This document shows, one piece after another, positions 43,738 through 52,031 of a stretch of DNA of 52,204 nt. The stretch lies in NCBI GenBank assembly GCA_018396755.1, contig JAGTQM010000010.1, positions 1 to 52,204 of the forward strand, given 5' to 3'. The notes beneath the pieces were generated by a model that ran no database searches, had not been told where the DNA came from, and saw only the letters and a list, made by a program, of their open reading frames with translations. Origin of the DNA: Candidatus Bathyarchaeota archaeon (GTDB taxonomy: Archaea > Thermoproteota > CALKCG01 > B24). The position numbers were made by a program, and so were the translations under genes. Numbering within the stretch: position 1 is the stretch's first letter; the number at the start of each line of letters is the position of its first letter.

Positions 43738-46194
43738 TTACCACTTTAAAAAGCCGTATTCTAAGGTCGATTTAAATTCGTCGGTTGTAAGGTCTTTCGG
43801 AGTTTCCACCAATATTTCAGCTTCACCGTTTGGAGGGATGCTTAAGTAGTTGTCACTGTATTTTGCATCGATGTTTCTAAGCTTAATGTAAACCCCGTAA
43901 GCGTAGTTTTTAACGGTTAGTTTTACTTTAAACTTCCCTATGTCAAGCTTTTCGACTCTAATGTTCAACATTGGATCTGGGAGCTCTACGTGTTTAAATT
44001 CACCGATTAAAACGTCATTAATCACTCTACCGCCATCAAACATGAGCTCTGCAACGGCTACAGCTCCTCTAAAGTTTTCAATATCTACGACTAGGCATTC
44101 CTTAGCAGAATTTTCTTCCACATGTAGGTTCTCAATAGTCTTGCTAAACAATGGTTCACCTGTAGGCTTTTGAATGGTGAATTTTAAAACCCCGCTTATC
44201 TGTTGAAGCGTATCGTTTACCACGGAGACCTGGAGGTTACGACCTCTCAAGTTTAACGTCACATAGATAGGGTTAAAGGCTCTTTTAACGTAGTAGTAGG
44301 CGGGTTTAGGTCTAAAGTAGTAGTCTATAAGACTCCAGCTTGTAACAGGCCAGCAGTCGTTAATTTGCCATATGAGACAGCCGCTCGTCTTAAACATTCT
44401 ACTCCTCCAATGGGAGACCGCTGTTTTCAAAGCTTCAGCTTGATTAAGCTGTGTTAGGTAAATGAATTTCTTAAGATCCTCTGGGACTCTAAAGTGGCCA
44501 GCTAGAAACCTATACAGTCTCTCGGTTCCCTCATACATTTTATTATGCCACTCCATGACTTGGCTTTGAATAAACCTATCCTCCTCGGCTGTAAACGACT
44601 CAATGGTTTCCATGTTTGGGGGAGCTTGAAAACCGAATTCGCTGATAAATCTGCCGTTATCCAAAAGGTAGAATCTCCAATCCCTCCACCCACTCCACAC
44701 ATCCCAGCTGTGCCTATCGCCCTCTCTAGGGCTATTAGGATCTTCTCCCCCGTATGGGCTACTGGGCCAGTATGGTCTAGTGGAATCTAGCCGTTTAACG
44801 GCTTCAGGAATGACTTTATTGTAGATATTCTCACCGTAGAATCTATCTCTCATCCACCACTTGGCTTTAAAACCCCAATCGTTCTCATTGTTTCCACACC
44901 ATAACACTATGGATGGATGGTTTCTAAGCCTTTTAACATTCTCCTCAACTTCTCTTTTAACAGAGGCTATGAAGAAGTCTTCCTCAGGATACTCTCCACA
45001 TGCGAACATAAAGTCCTGCCAAACCATTATACCGAGTTCATCACATAAATCGTAAAAGTCGTCGTCTTCGTATATCCCACCACCCCAGACTCTAAGCATG
45101 TTCATATTTGCTTCGGAAGCTGCCTCTAGGAGTTTTCTATAGACTTCTCTACTTACCCTGGGTAGAAGGCTATCCGCTGGAATCCAATTGGCGCCTTTGC
45201 AGAAAACAGGTATACCGTTGATTTTGAATATGAAGCACTCCCCCTCTTCATCTTCAGCCCTCTGAAGCTCTATAGATCTGATGCCGAATCTAACCTTAAG
45301 ATCATCTAAGACGCCTATACCATTTAGAAGAATTGTATTAAGCGTGTATAGATGTTGAGCACCGTGTCCTTTCGGATACCAAAGCTTAGGCTTTCCGATT
45401 TTAAGCTCAGAGCTGAAAACGTTTAATCCTTCCTCGGCTAATCCTTCTACGCTCACCTCAATATTCTCCCCCTCTACTCTAAACAATAGTTTGATATAGC
45501 CTGGTTTGACACAGTAGACTTCAGCTTCAACTTTGACCGAGGCTTCTTCATCTGAAACCTTCACTGGGAGTACTGAAACATATCCCAATCTGGCTTCATC
45601 GTACGCTAATAGTTCAACATCTCTCCATATGCCGACGGTCGGCAGCCTCGGACCCCAATCCCATCCAAACGAGTACTGTGCTTTCCGCCCGTAGACTCTA
45701 GCATTGTAGAATGCAGCCCACAATCTTCCGTATTTGGACTCCAGCATCTCCATAACCTTCGACGGAGACTTAAATCTAATGGCTACCGTGTTTTTCCCGG
45801 GTTTTACAAGCCCTTGAACTTTGAAAGCCCAAGGGTGAAACATATTATCGGCTTCACCGAGTTTTACACCATTGAGCCAAACTTCAGCGTAAGTATCTAA
45901 ACCGTGGAAGATAAGCTCTAGACATTTCTTACTGGCTATGTCATCTGAAACGTCGAGTTCTTTAACGTACAACCAATCCCTTTCCTCAACCCATGAAACT
46001 TCAAGTTCATTCATCCTGTAGAAGGGGTTTGGAATTACACAATTCCTCATAAGGTCTAAGTGCACTACACCTGGAACCTCAGCTTTCATCCAACCTTCAG
46101 CGCTCAGATCCAACGTTGAAATGTCAATATATTCGTTAAAATCCAGCCCTTTGAGAAACCAGACACCGTTAAGAGGAATTTTTACGATAGACAT
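43738..46194 (-). CDS. Glycoside hydrolase family 2, beta-mannosidase type
   Basis: 818 residues with the GH2 order: N-terminal jelly roll (VPGVVHLDLMRNCVIPNPFY, ARVYGRKAQYSFGWDWGPRL), immunoglobulin-like domain, then the TIM barrel. The acid/base Glu is in WCGNNENDWG and the nucleophile Glu in FISEFGFQAPP; WGGGIYEDDDFYDLCDELG and VWQDFMFACGEYP are typical beta-mannosidase segments. No signal peptide is seen, so it acts inside the cell on mannosides, probably imported oligosaccharides. It faces away from the Gfo/Idh gene. Confidence 0.93.
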   Translation of the reverse strand: MSIVKIPLNGVWFLKGLDFNEYIDISTLDLSAEGWMKAEVPGVVHLDLMRNCVIPNPFYRMNELEVSWVEERDWLYVKELDVSDDIASKKCLELIFHGLDTYAEVWLNGVKLGEADNMFHPWAFKVQGLVKPGKNTVAIRFKSPSKVMEMLESKYGRLWAAFYNARVYGRKAQYSFGWDWGPRLPTVGIWRDVELLAYDEARLGYVSVLPVKVSDEEASVKVEAEVYCVKPGYIKLLFRVEGENIEVSVEGLAEEGLNVFSSELKIGKPKLWYPKGHGAQHLYTLNTILLNGIGVLDDLKVRFGIRSIELQRAEDEEGECFIFKINGIPVFCKGANWIPADSLLPRVSREVYRKLLEAASEANMNMLRVWGGGIYEDDDFYDLCDELGIMVWQDFMFACGEYPEEDFFIASVKREVEENVKRLRNHPSIVLWCGNNENDWGFKAKWWMRDRFYGENIYNKVIPEAVKRLDSTRPYWPSSPYGGEDPNSPREGDRHSWDVWSGWRDWRFYLLDNGRFISEFGFQAPPNMETIESFTAEEDRFIQSQVMEWHNKMYEGTERLYRFLAGHFRVPEDLKKFIYLTQLNQAEALKTAVSHWRSRMFKTSGCLIWQINDCWPVTSWSLIDYYFRPKPAYYYVKRAFNPIYVTLNLRGRNLQVSVVNDTLQQISGVLKFTIQKPTGEPLFSKTIENLHVEENSAKECLVVDIENFRGAVAVAELMFDGGRVINDVLIGEFKHVELPDPMLNIRVEKLDIGKFKVKLTVKNYAYGVYIKLRNIDAKYSDNYLSIPPNGEAEILVETPKDLTTDEFKSTLEYGFLKW

Positions 46195-46247
46195 ACGTTA
46201 TATGATAGGGGTTGAATCGAATTTAAATGTAACCGCTCCGTATCTGA

Positions 46248-46276
46248 CGTAGCATCTAAAAGCGTGAGATGCTACG
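46248..46276. repeat. 10-bp stem hairpin
   Basis: CGTAGCATCT (46248-46257) and AGATGCTACG (46267-46276) are perfect complements around the 9-base loop AAAAGCGTG. It lies 54 bases upstream of the GH2 start codon, directly beyond the 3' end of the frame at 46278. It could be a terminator for that frame, an operator or a mobile element end. Confidence 0.55.
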
Positions 46277-46277
46277 C

Positions 46278-46514
46278 TTAGAAAACGTAAATCACTAGAT
46301 CCTCTAACGCAACCCTAAAGATGGAAAGGGTCTGTCCAATATCCATATCCATCATCGGAAAACTCTCCCACTTGTCTCCAACACACCTATAATCATTTCG
46401 CTTACTGGGTAGTACTTGTACTCTAGAGGCGTCACTATGAAGTTGAAGCTTAAGTTTGATCTTCAGCTTTCCCCCTCCAGGTTTCACTATTCTATCTTCA
46501 TGATGTTTATCCAT
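46278..46514 (-). CDS. Uncertain small ORF in the GH2-Gfo/Idh gap
   Basis: A 78-residue minus-strand frame, rich in Lys at the start (KLKIKLKLQLHSDASR) and ending MDMDIGQTLSIFRVALEDLV. An 84-codon frame at 46416-46670 on the other strand overlaps it, so at most one can be real. I do not recognise a family. The ending faintly recalls small KEOPS Pcc1-like proteins, but this is too weak to call. The rest of the 490-base gap shows nothing but the hairpin at 46248. Confidence 0.25.
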   Translation of the reverse strand: MDKHHEDRIVKPGGGKLKIKLKLQLHSDASRVQVLPSKRNDYRCVGDKWESFPMMDMDIGQTLSIFRVALEDLVIYVF

Positions 46515-46684
46515 ATCTCCGCCCTCAAAGCCATGGTTTTAGAGGATGCATCCAAATATAGAGATAGGGAGGGGCTTTACCAGTCGACATTAGAACCATG
46601 CATCTCAACCAATGTGAAGGGTCGGCGAATCGTCCTCTCAAACGTTTTAAACATTCCCACCACTGTATGATTTGAGGTGGTGAG

Positions 46685-47719
46685 TTGGATAGGGTTAGAT
46701 TGGGGTTCATAGGGTGTGGTTCTCATTCAACGGAAAACCTATACCCGTGTTTAAGGTATTTCGCAGATAGAGTGGAGCTTACAGCAACATGCGATATCGA
46801 CGTAGGAAAAGCGGAGAAAAACGGTAGATTATTTGGATTCAGCAAGTGGTATAGAGACTATAGGCAGATGATCGAGAAGGAGGACTTAGATGGGGTTTTC
46901 ATAGTCGGCCATCCGAATATGCACTACGAGATTGGGCTTGAATGTCTAAAGGCTGGAATCCACGTATTCGTAGAGAAGCCTCCGGCGTTAAACTCAGAAC
47001 AGGCGTACAAGCTTCTGGAAGCGTCTAGAGAAAACGGTAGATTTACAATGGTTGCTTTTATGAAGAGGTTTTCAGTAGGCTATAGACTTGCTAAAACGAT
47101 CATAAGCAGATTAGAGCAGGGTAGGGTTGTCCATATATCGACTAAATTCGCCAACGGACCATATGGATCAGTATGGGGTATAGAACCCCCGGCCAGGGCG
47201 TACCTGATAGGTCAGGCTGTCCACCACTTTGACCTCATAAGATTCCTAGCTGGGGAGGTTGAAGAAGTCTACGCTAAACTCTATACGTTAACCGATGCTA
47301 AGTTTTCATTTTCAATACTCGTGACTTTTGAAAATGGTGCAACTGGTGTTATGAATCTCAATTCATGTCAATCGTGGTCTAAAATAGATGAATATGTAGA
47401 AGTTACATGTGATGAATCATTCATGTTCATCGACGATATGGCTTCTCAAGTCAAGTACTATCCGAAGGGTTTATGGGTTGAAACAGAGGGCTTTAAAGCT
47501 GCAAATCAAGGGTATTTTTGGGAGGTAAACCACCTGCCCGCCGTAGAATATCAGAGTAGATATCTCAGAGGATACTATGGAGAAGTAGAGCACTTTATAG
47601 ACTCCATCTTGGAGAATAAGCCTCCAAAGCCAGACGTAGAAGATGGGCTTAAAGCCCTTAAACTGGCTGAAGCCGTGTGGAGGAGTGTTTGCGAGAGAAG
47701 AGCTGTAAACTTCCAATAG
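46685..47719 (+). CDS. Gfo/Idh/MocA family oxidoreductase
   Basis: 344 residues. The NAD(P) Rossmann start RVRLGFIGCGSHSTENLYPC is followed by FIVGHPNMHYEIGLECLKAG, the EKPPAL motif with its catalytic Lys, and VHHFDLIRFLAGEVEEVY in the C-terminal domain. It oxidises or reduces a sugar, inositol or related polyol; the substrate is unknown. Start is TTG 46685 with GAGGTGGTG just before. The neighbouring GH2 gene suggests a link to sugar use, which is inference. Confidence 0.9.
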   Translation: MDRVRLGFIGCGSHSTENLYPCLRYFADRVELTATCDIDVGKAEKNGRLFGFSKWYRDYRQMIEKEDLDGVFIVGHPNMHYEIGLECLKAGIHVFVEKPPALNSEQAYKLLEASRENGRFTMVAFMKRFSVGYRLAKTIISRLEQGRVVHISTKFANGPYGSVWGIEPPARAYLIGQAVHHFDLIRFLAGEVEEVYAKLYTLTDAKFSFSILVTFENGATGVMNLNSCQSWSKIDEYVEVTCDESFMFIDDMASQVKYYPKGLWVETEGFKAANQGYFWEVNHLPAVEYQSRYLRGYYGEVEHFIDSILENKPPKPDVEDGLKALKLAEAVWRSVCERRAVNFQ

Positions 47720-47722
47720 CCC

Positions 47723-47741
47723 CCCTTAATTATTTTAAGGG
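47723..47741 (+). terminator. Hairpin after the Gfo/Idh gene
   Basis: CCCTTAA-TTATT-TTAAGGG is a perfect 7-bp stem with a 5-base loop, beginning four bases after the stop at 47719. It is a plausible terminator, although the next gene starts only 22 bases later and has its own GGAGGTG. Confidence 0.45.
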
Positions 47742-47763
47742 CGGAGGTGCAAGTATAATTTAG

Positions 47764-48291
47764 GTGTCTGGTTTGGTTTACGTGATAGTAATCTGCGAGA
47801 GAGGGGAAGACTTCATAGTTTTAAGGGAGATCAGCGATTTAGGCGAGTTTAAAGAGACAGGTTTTAGAGGTGTTTTACAAGGTCAAGTCGAAGATTTAGA
47901 GGCGTTTTTAGAAGAACTCACCAAGAGGCAGCTTACGACTGTAAGCCGCGTGATCCCAGTAGAAGAATTCTTCAAGTTTAAACCTGAGAATCTACTGGAA
48001 ATATTAAAGGAGAAGGTTGGAAGCCTAGTGGATAGTATTGGGGAAGGTGAAAGCTTCTGTGTAAGAGTTGAACGTAGGGGGTTTAAAGGAGCAATCTCCA
48101 GTAGCGAATTGGAGAGAGGTCTAGGAGAATACGTATGGCAGCTTTTAAAGGATATATATGGAAAACCTCCGAAGGTGGATTTAACAAACCCAGACAAATT
48201 GATATCTATTCAAACCATAGGCGGATTATGTGGAGTAGCCTTGGTGGATCGGAAGCTTAGAGAGAAATACCCCATTGTTAGAGTCAAGTAG
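47764..48291 (+). CDS. THUMP domain protein (Tan1-like)
   Basis: 175 residues. An N-terminal ~60 residues of mixed sheet (VIVICERGEDFIVLREI, QVEDLEAFLEEL) are followed by a THUMP domain: GESFCVRVERRGFKGAISSS, ELERGLGEYVWQLLKD, VDLTNPDKLISIQTIGG. This matches small archaeal THUMP proteins related to the tRNA acetylation adaptor Tan1. It probably delivers tRNA to a modifying enzyme. Start is GTG 47764 after GGAGGTG. Confidence 0.82.
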   Translation: MSGLVYVIVICERGEDFIVLREISDLGEFKETGFRGVLQGQVEDLEAFLEELTKRQLTTVSRVIPVEEFFKFKPENLLEILKEKVGSLVDSIGEGESFCVRVERRGFKGAISSSELERGLGEYVWQLLKDIYGKPPKVDLTNPDKLISIQTIGGLCGVALVDRKLREKYPIVRVK

Positions 48292-48357
48292 ATGAGAGGT
48301 TTTCTGATAAAAGCTTAACATTTTACTGACGACTAAATCTAATAAAGTATTGGCTGA

Positions 48358-48846
48358 TTAGAGCTTATAACCTATCTTCCTCAGAAATCCCCTCCTCTCT
48401 TCAATATCCTTCTCTTCTTCAACACCCTTTGTTTTAAAACCATCTACAACGCCTAGTATCCCCCTACCTTGATCTGTTTCAGCTACTATCACCTGCAGAG
48501 GGTTAGCCGTAGCCGCTATTATCCTACAGACTTCTGGGACATGTTTAATAGCGTTTAACACATTTATCGGATACGCCTCTTTAAGGTATATGATGAAAAC
48601 GTGGCCGCAACCTATTTTCAAAGCATTATCGATTGCAAGCTTCTTAAGCTCATCATCGTTGCCACTTGCTCTAACAAGACATGGCCCACTAGACTCGTTG
48701 AAAGCCAATCCGAATTTCACAGTCGGAACAGAGTTGACTAAAGCCTCATGTAGATCTTCAACCGTCTTTATAAAATGCGCCTGCCCAATTATAACGTTCA
48801 CATCCTTCGGAACAGCTAACTGTACAACTTCAATCTTCAACTCCAA
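48358..48846 (-). CDS. Adenosine-specific kinase family protein
   Basis: 162 residues, strongly conserved family (Pfam Adenosine_kin): [79 protein letters not shown]. The structural family is described as adenosine-specific kinase; the physiological role is poorly known. TTG 48846, with GGAGGTG seven bases upstream, is preferred. The frame is open to 48885 but those codons lie on the ribosome site. Confidence 0.9.
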   Translation of the reverse strand: MELKIEVVQLAVPKDVNVIIGQAHFIKTVEDLHEALVNSVPTVKFGLAFNESSGPCLVRASGNDDELKKLAIDNALKIGCGHVFIIYLKEAYPINVLNAIKHVPEVCRIIAATANPLQVIVAETDQGRGILGVVDGFKTKGVEEEKDIEERRGFLRKIGYKL

Positions 48847-48970
48847 AACTAGACACCTCCAGCATATCAATTCCAGAGTAGACATATTAAAATTGCTTTT
48901 TTATCGGTCAAACGCCAGCTATTTGACTGTAAGTATATCAAGGGAAAAGATTGATATATGCGTATAAAAG

Positions 48971-49717
48971 ATGCCGGAGGTATTTAAGCTTAAGATAAGC
49001 TTAAAAGTATATATGTTTACAGTTTTCCAGATTCATCAGGCGGTGTTTTTGAACTTTAAAGTTAAACTGCTATTGATACTGCTAATAGTGGGGATTATGG
49101 GGCTAGGCATTAGAGCAATGTATAGAGATGTTGAAAACTTTCTAATTTACGGCTCTCCGTTGTACAAGGGACTCGGAATCTTCCTACTATGCTTCATAGG
49201 AAGCGCCTCCCCCATCATCCCAATACCTTATACAGCCATAATCCTAGTATTAGCTACATCTATACCGAGCCTCAATTTGGTTGAAGTAGCGGTATGGGGG
49301 GGCTTAGGTTCAGGATTGGGGCAAACTATAAGCTGGATTATAGGTAAATATCTAGGTAAGGGCGTTAAATCGCCCAAGTACGAGAAAAGACTTAAAGTTT
49401 TATCGGCTTTAACCCGGAAATACAGCATAATTGTTTCCTTCGCAGTATTTGTATTTGCGCTTACGCCTTTACCGGACAGCATCCTATTCATAATCCTAGG
49501 AACCATAAACTATAGTCTATTGTATGTAGTGGTGCCAGCCGTACTAGGTAAGACCGCTATGATTTATATCATCGGTTTCTTCGGTAAACTCGTAGGTGAA
49601 CGGCTACCTTTCTGGTTCTCCCTCCTCCTAACAATACTCCTCACAGTCATATTCATAGCTATCGTTGAATTCGTAGATTGGGAGAAGCTGGCTAAATACG
49701 TTAAGGCTTCCATCTAA
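48971..49717 (+). CDS. VTT-domain (DedA/SNARE-associated) membrane protein
   Basis: Up to 248 residues with about five to six hydrophobic segments: VKLLLILLIVGIMGLGI, LGIFLLCFIGSASPIIPIP with the conserved loop, VWGGLGSGLGQTISWIIGKY, IIVSFAVFVFALTPLPDSIL, and a last segment LLLTILLTVIFIAIV. The family is implicated in membrane homeostasis and lipid or drug transport. The start is unsure: ATG 48971 or the in-frame ATG 49013. A TATA-like CGTATAAAAG at about 48962 fits the later one better. Confidence 0.8.
   Translation: MPEVFKLKISLKVYMFTVFQIHQAVFLNFKVKLLLILLIVGIMGLGIRAMYRDVENFLIYGSPLYKGLGIFLLCFIGSASPIIPIPYTAIILVLATSIPSLNLVEVAVWGGLGSGLGQTISWIIGKYLGKGVKSPKYEKRLKVLSALTRKYSIIVSFAVFVFALTPLPDSILFIILGTINYSLLYVVVPAVLGKTAMIYIIGFFGKLVGERLPFWFSLLLTILLTVIFIAIVEFVDWEKLAKYVKASI
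48983..49005. repeat. 10-bp inverted repeat at the VTT gene start
   Basis: TTTAAGCTTA-AGA-TAAGCTTAAA is perfect, with a 3-base centre. It lies between the two possible start codons (48971 and 49013) of the VTT gene. If transcription begins after the TATA at 48962 it would fall at the very start of the mRNA. Confidence 0.5.
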
Positions 49718-49768
49718 AAGTAGATTAAAGAATCGCCGTATGCTAGCGGTTTTTCTAAGTGGATACGT

Positions 49769-50836
49769 TTACTCTATCTGTATGGGTAGGCTTCCATAAT
49801 CCCATACGACCCTGGTGATGGCTTCTATACCTTTCTTAAAATGATCCGGATGTATATCTTCAGTTATGCTTATGATGTATCTGAAGCCTGGAGCCATCTC
49901 CTTTAAAAGGTTTTTCGTGTACAATTCTATTTCCTCTCTACTCCTCAGGAAGACTTCTTCTGGGAAGTTCATCCATATGACTTTATTCCCCCAGGCTTTT
50001 CTAGCCTCTGCTACTGGTAAATCTCCCATCGGAGGCGGGGTGAAAGCCTCAATAGCATCAAGCTTCGTCTTAGCTATAAGATCTTTCAGAGTCTTAAGTC
50101 TACCATCCATATGCGATATGACGTATTTCCCTGGCTTTTTCAATATTTCCGCATACTTGTTATAGTATGGTAGGCAGTATTTCTCAAAGAGCTTTGGAGA
50201 GATCATTTTTCCATCAATATTGTCACCTATTCTAACTATTCTAGCTGGAGATTTAGCTATGATAGAGTACATCTCCACGTATTTCTCATCTAAAGCCTTT
50301 ATGAGTTCATCTATCTTATCCGTATGCTTCATCTGTATCAGAGCGAAATTCCGGAAACCCATAAAGTTTACTATGATCTTCATCAGCGGAGTGTAATCAC
50401 CACCCACAGTGACTACGCCATCACCTTCAAGCTCTTCTTCAAGCTGCTCGTAAACATCGTATTGAGGCTCGTAAACAGTGTCTTCAACGATAAACTTGAC
50501 AATGTCTATGTCTTCAACCTCTTTTATCGGGTGTTCAACCATCCAAGAGCCCTGCCCTTTAAACTGGAAACTTAAACCAATCCTATACTTAGAGTATACT
50601 TCACCTATAGGCGTACGGTAAACCATATATGTGTAATCTCCCACGGTTTTAGACTCCACTCTAACGTTAGGCGTATAAGATTTGTAAACCCTACAGCGGA
50701 CATCTAAACCTAAACCCATGTTGCGCATTCTACGTTCAAAACTCCCCCTAGGTAGATGGTTCGAGTATATGAGCCAAGGTATTCTATCGGCAGCATCCCC
50801 CTTCAAAGTCGAGTAAACCCTTTCAACCACATCCAT
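49769..50836 (-). CDS. Uroporphyrinogen decarboxylase-fold protein (methyltransferase-like)
   Basis: 355 residues of the UroD superfamily: VERVYSTLKGDAADRIPWLI, VGGDYTPLMKIIVNF, IVRIGDNIDGKMISPKLFEK, KYVISHMDGRLKTLKDLI and LDAIEAFTPPPMGD. The HMDGR segment and the late acidic PDHF resemble the zinc-site arrangement of MtaA/MtbA-type cobamide methyltransferases rather than heme enzymes. The substrate is unknown. With the RACo-like gene at 20234 it hints at corrinoid chemistry. Confidence 0.8.
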   Translation of the reverse strand: MDVVERVYSTLKGDAADRIPWLIYSNHLPRGSFERRMRNMGLGLDVRCRVYKSYTPNVRVESKTVGDYTYMVYRTPIGEVYSKYRIGLSFQFKGQGSWMVEHPIKEVEDIDIVKFIVEDTVYEPQYDVYEQLEEELEGDGVVTVGGDYTPLMKIIVNFMGFRNFALIQMKHTDKIDELIKALDEKYVEMYSIIAKSPARIVRIGDNIDGKMISPKLFEKYCLPYYNKYAEILKKPGKYVISHMDGRLKTLKDLIAKTKLDAIEAFTPPPMGDLPVAEARKAWGNKVIWMNFPEEVFLRSREEIELYTKNLLKEMAPGFRYIISITEDIHPDHFKKGIEAITRVVWDYGSLPIQIE

Positions 50837-50948
50837 AGGATACCTAACATTATTATGGAGGATGCTATTTAAGAATTTTTAATAGCGAGACTGCAGGTTA
50901 TCGACGTAACGCTTTTAAGTAGAGATGCTAAACTTATTTCAGTAGACT

Positions 50949-51983
50949 TTGGGAATAGACCTAGGAGACCTTGTAGTTAAAACCCCTCTAACCTTTGAAC
51001 AGCTTTCAGGTAAATCTATAGCCATAGATGCATATAACACACTCTACCAATTTCTCGCTATAATAAGAGGACCCAGCGGGGAACCTCTCAAAGATAGAGC
51101 TGGTAGAATCACCAGCCATTTAAGTGGGCTACTCTACAGAAGCTGCGCATTAATGTCTTACGGTATTAGACTCGTATACGTTTTCGACGGGAAGCCTCCT
51201 ACGGAGAAGGAGATGGAGATTAAACGTAGAATGAAGATTAAGGAAGAGGCAGCTGTAAGATACGAAGAAGCGTTGAAAGTAGGAGATTTTGAAACTGCTA
51301 GGAAATACGCTCAAGCTACGGCAGTACTTAAAGATGAAATGGTCGGCGATGCTAAAAAACTCATATCCCTCTTAGGCATTCCTTGGGTTCAAGCACCTTC
51401 AGAAGGCGAGGCGCAAGCCTCACACATGGCTTTCAAAGGTCACGTATGGGCAGTAGCTTCACAAGACCACGACTGTCTACTGTTTGGAGCACCTAGGCTC
51501 GTTAGAAACATTGCAGTGACTGGTAGGAGAAAGCTTCCTGGGCGGAAACTTTACGTTGAATTACAGCCTGAACTCATTGAACTTGAGAAAGTCCTTAAAG
51601 CAAATATGTTAACCAGAGAACAGCTTATAGACATAGCTATTCTAATAGGTACAGACTATAATCCGGATGGTGTTAAAGGTGTAGGCCCTAAGAAGGGTTT
51701 AAAACTCATAAAAGAGTATGGAAGCTTAAAAGCACTACTGAACGAACAAGTCATAGATTCTTCAAGTTTCCCAGTAGACCCGGAAATCATAAAGAAGAAA
51801 TTTTTAAACCCTGACGTTACATCGGATTACGAGCTTGTATGGGAGGAGCCGAAGGTTTCAGAAGTCTTAAAATTTCTATGTTATGAGAGAGATTTCTCTG
51901 AAAGTAGAGTGAAGAATGCACTAGACCAAGCAATTAAAGCTTTTAAAGAGAGATATAGACAGAAGAGACTTTTCTCGATTTAA
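50949..51983 (+). CDS. fen1: Flap endonuclease FEN-1
   Basis: 344 residues. The N and I domains are complete: AIDAYNTLYQFLAI, YVFDGKPPTEKEMEIKRRMK, QAPSEGEAQASHMA, ASQDHDCLLFGAPR, GTDYNPDGVKGVGPKKG (helix-hairpin-helix). It removes 5' flaps in replication and repair. The C-terminus ends RYRQKRLFSI, so the PCNA-binding box lacks the usual paired aromatics. It starts at TTG 50949 and a TATA-like TTTTAAGT lies about 30 bases upstream. Confidence 0.97.
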   Translation: MGIDLGDLVVKTPLTFEQLSGKSIAIDAYNTLYQFLAIIRGPSGEPLKDRAGRITSHLSGLLYRSCALMSYGIRLVYVFDGKPPTEKEMEIKRRMKIKEEAAVRYEEALKVGDFETARKYAQATAVLKDEMVGDAKKLISLLGIPWVQAPSEGEAQASHMAFKGHVWAVASQDHDCLLFGAPRLVRNIAVTGRRKLPGRKLYVELQPELIELEKVLKANMLTREQLIDIAILIGTDYNPDGVKGVGPKKGLKLIKEYGSLKALLNEQVIDSSSFPVDPEIIKKKFLNPDVTSDYELVWEEPKVSEVLKFLCYERDFSESRVKNALDQAIKAFKERYRQKRLFSI

Positions 51984-52031
51984 CTCTGCAAAAAATCCCT
52001 ATTTTATCTCTTATGTTTAAGTTCTTATTTG

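Noticed and set aside
43731-43742. Palindrome GGTAATATTACC as an operator
   Set aside because: It covers a stop codon at a gene end, is AT-rich and short, and has no promoter next to it.
48358-48846. KEOPS subunit Cgi121
   Set aside because: Size is similar, but the [12 protein letters not shown] and [14 protein letters not shown] blocks belong to the adenosine-specific kinase family.
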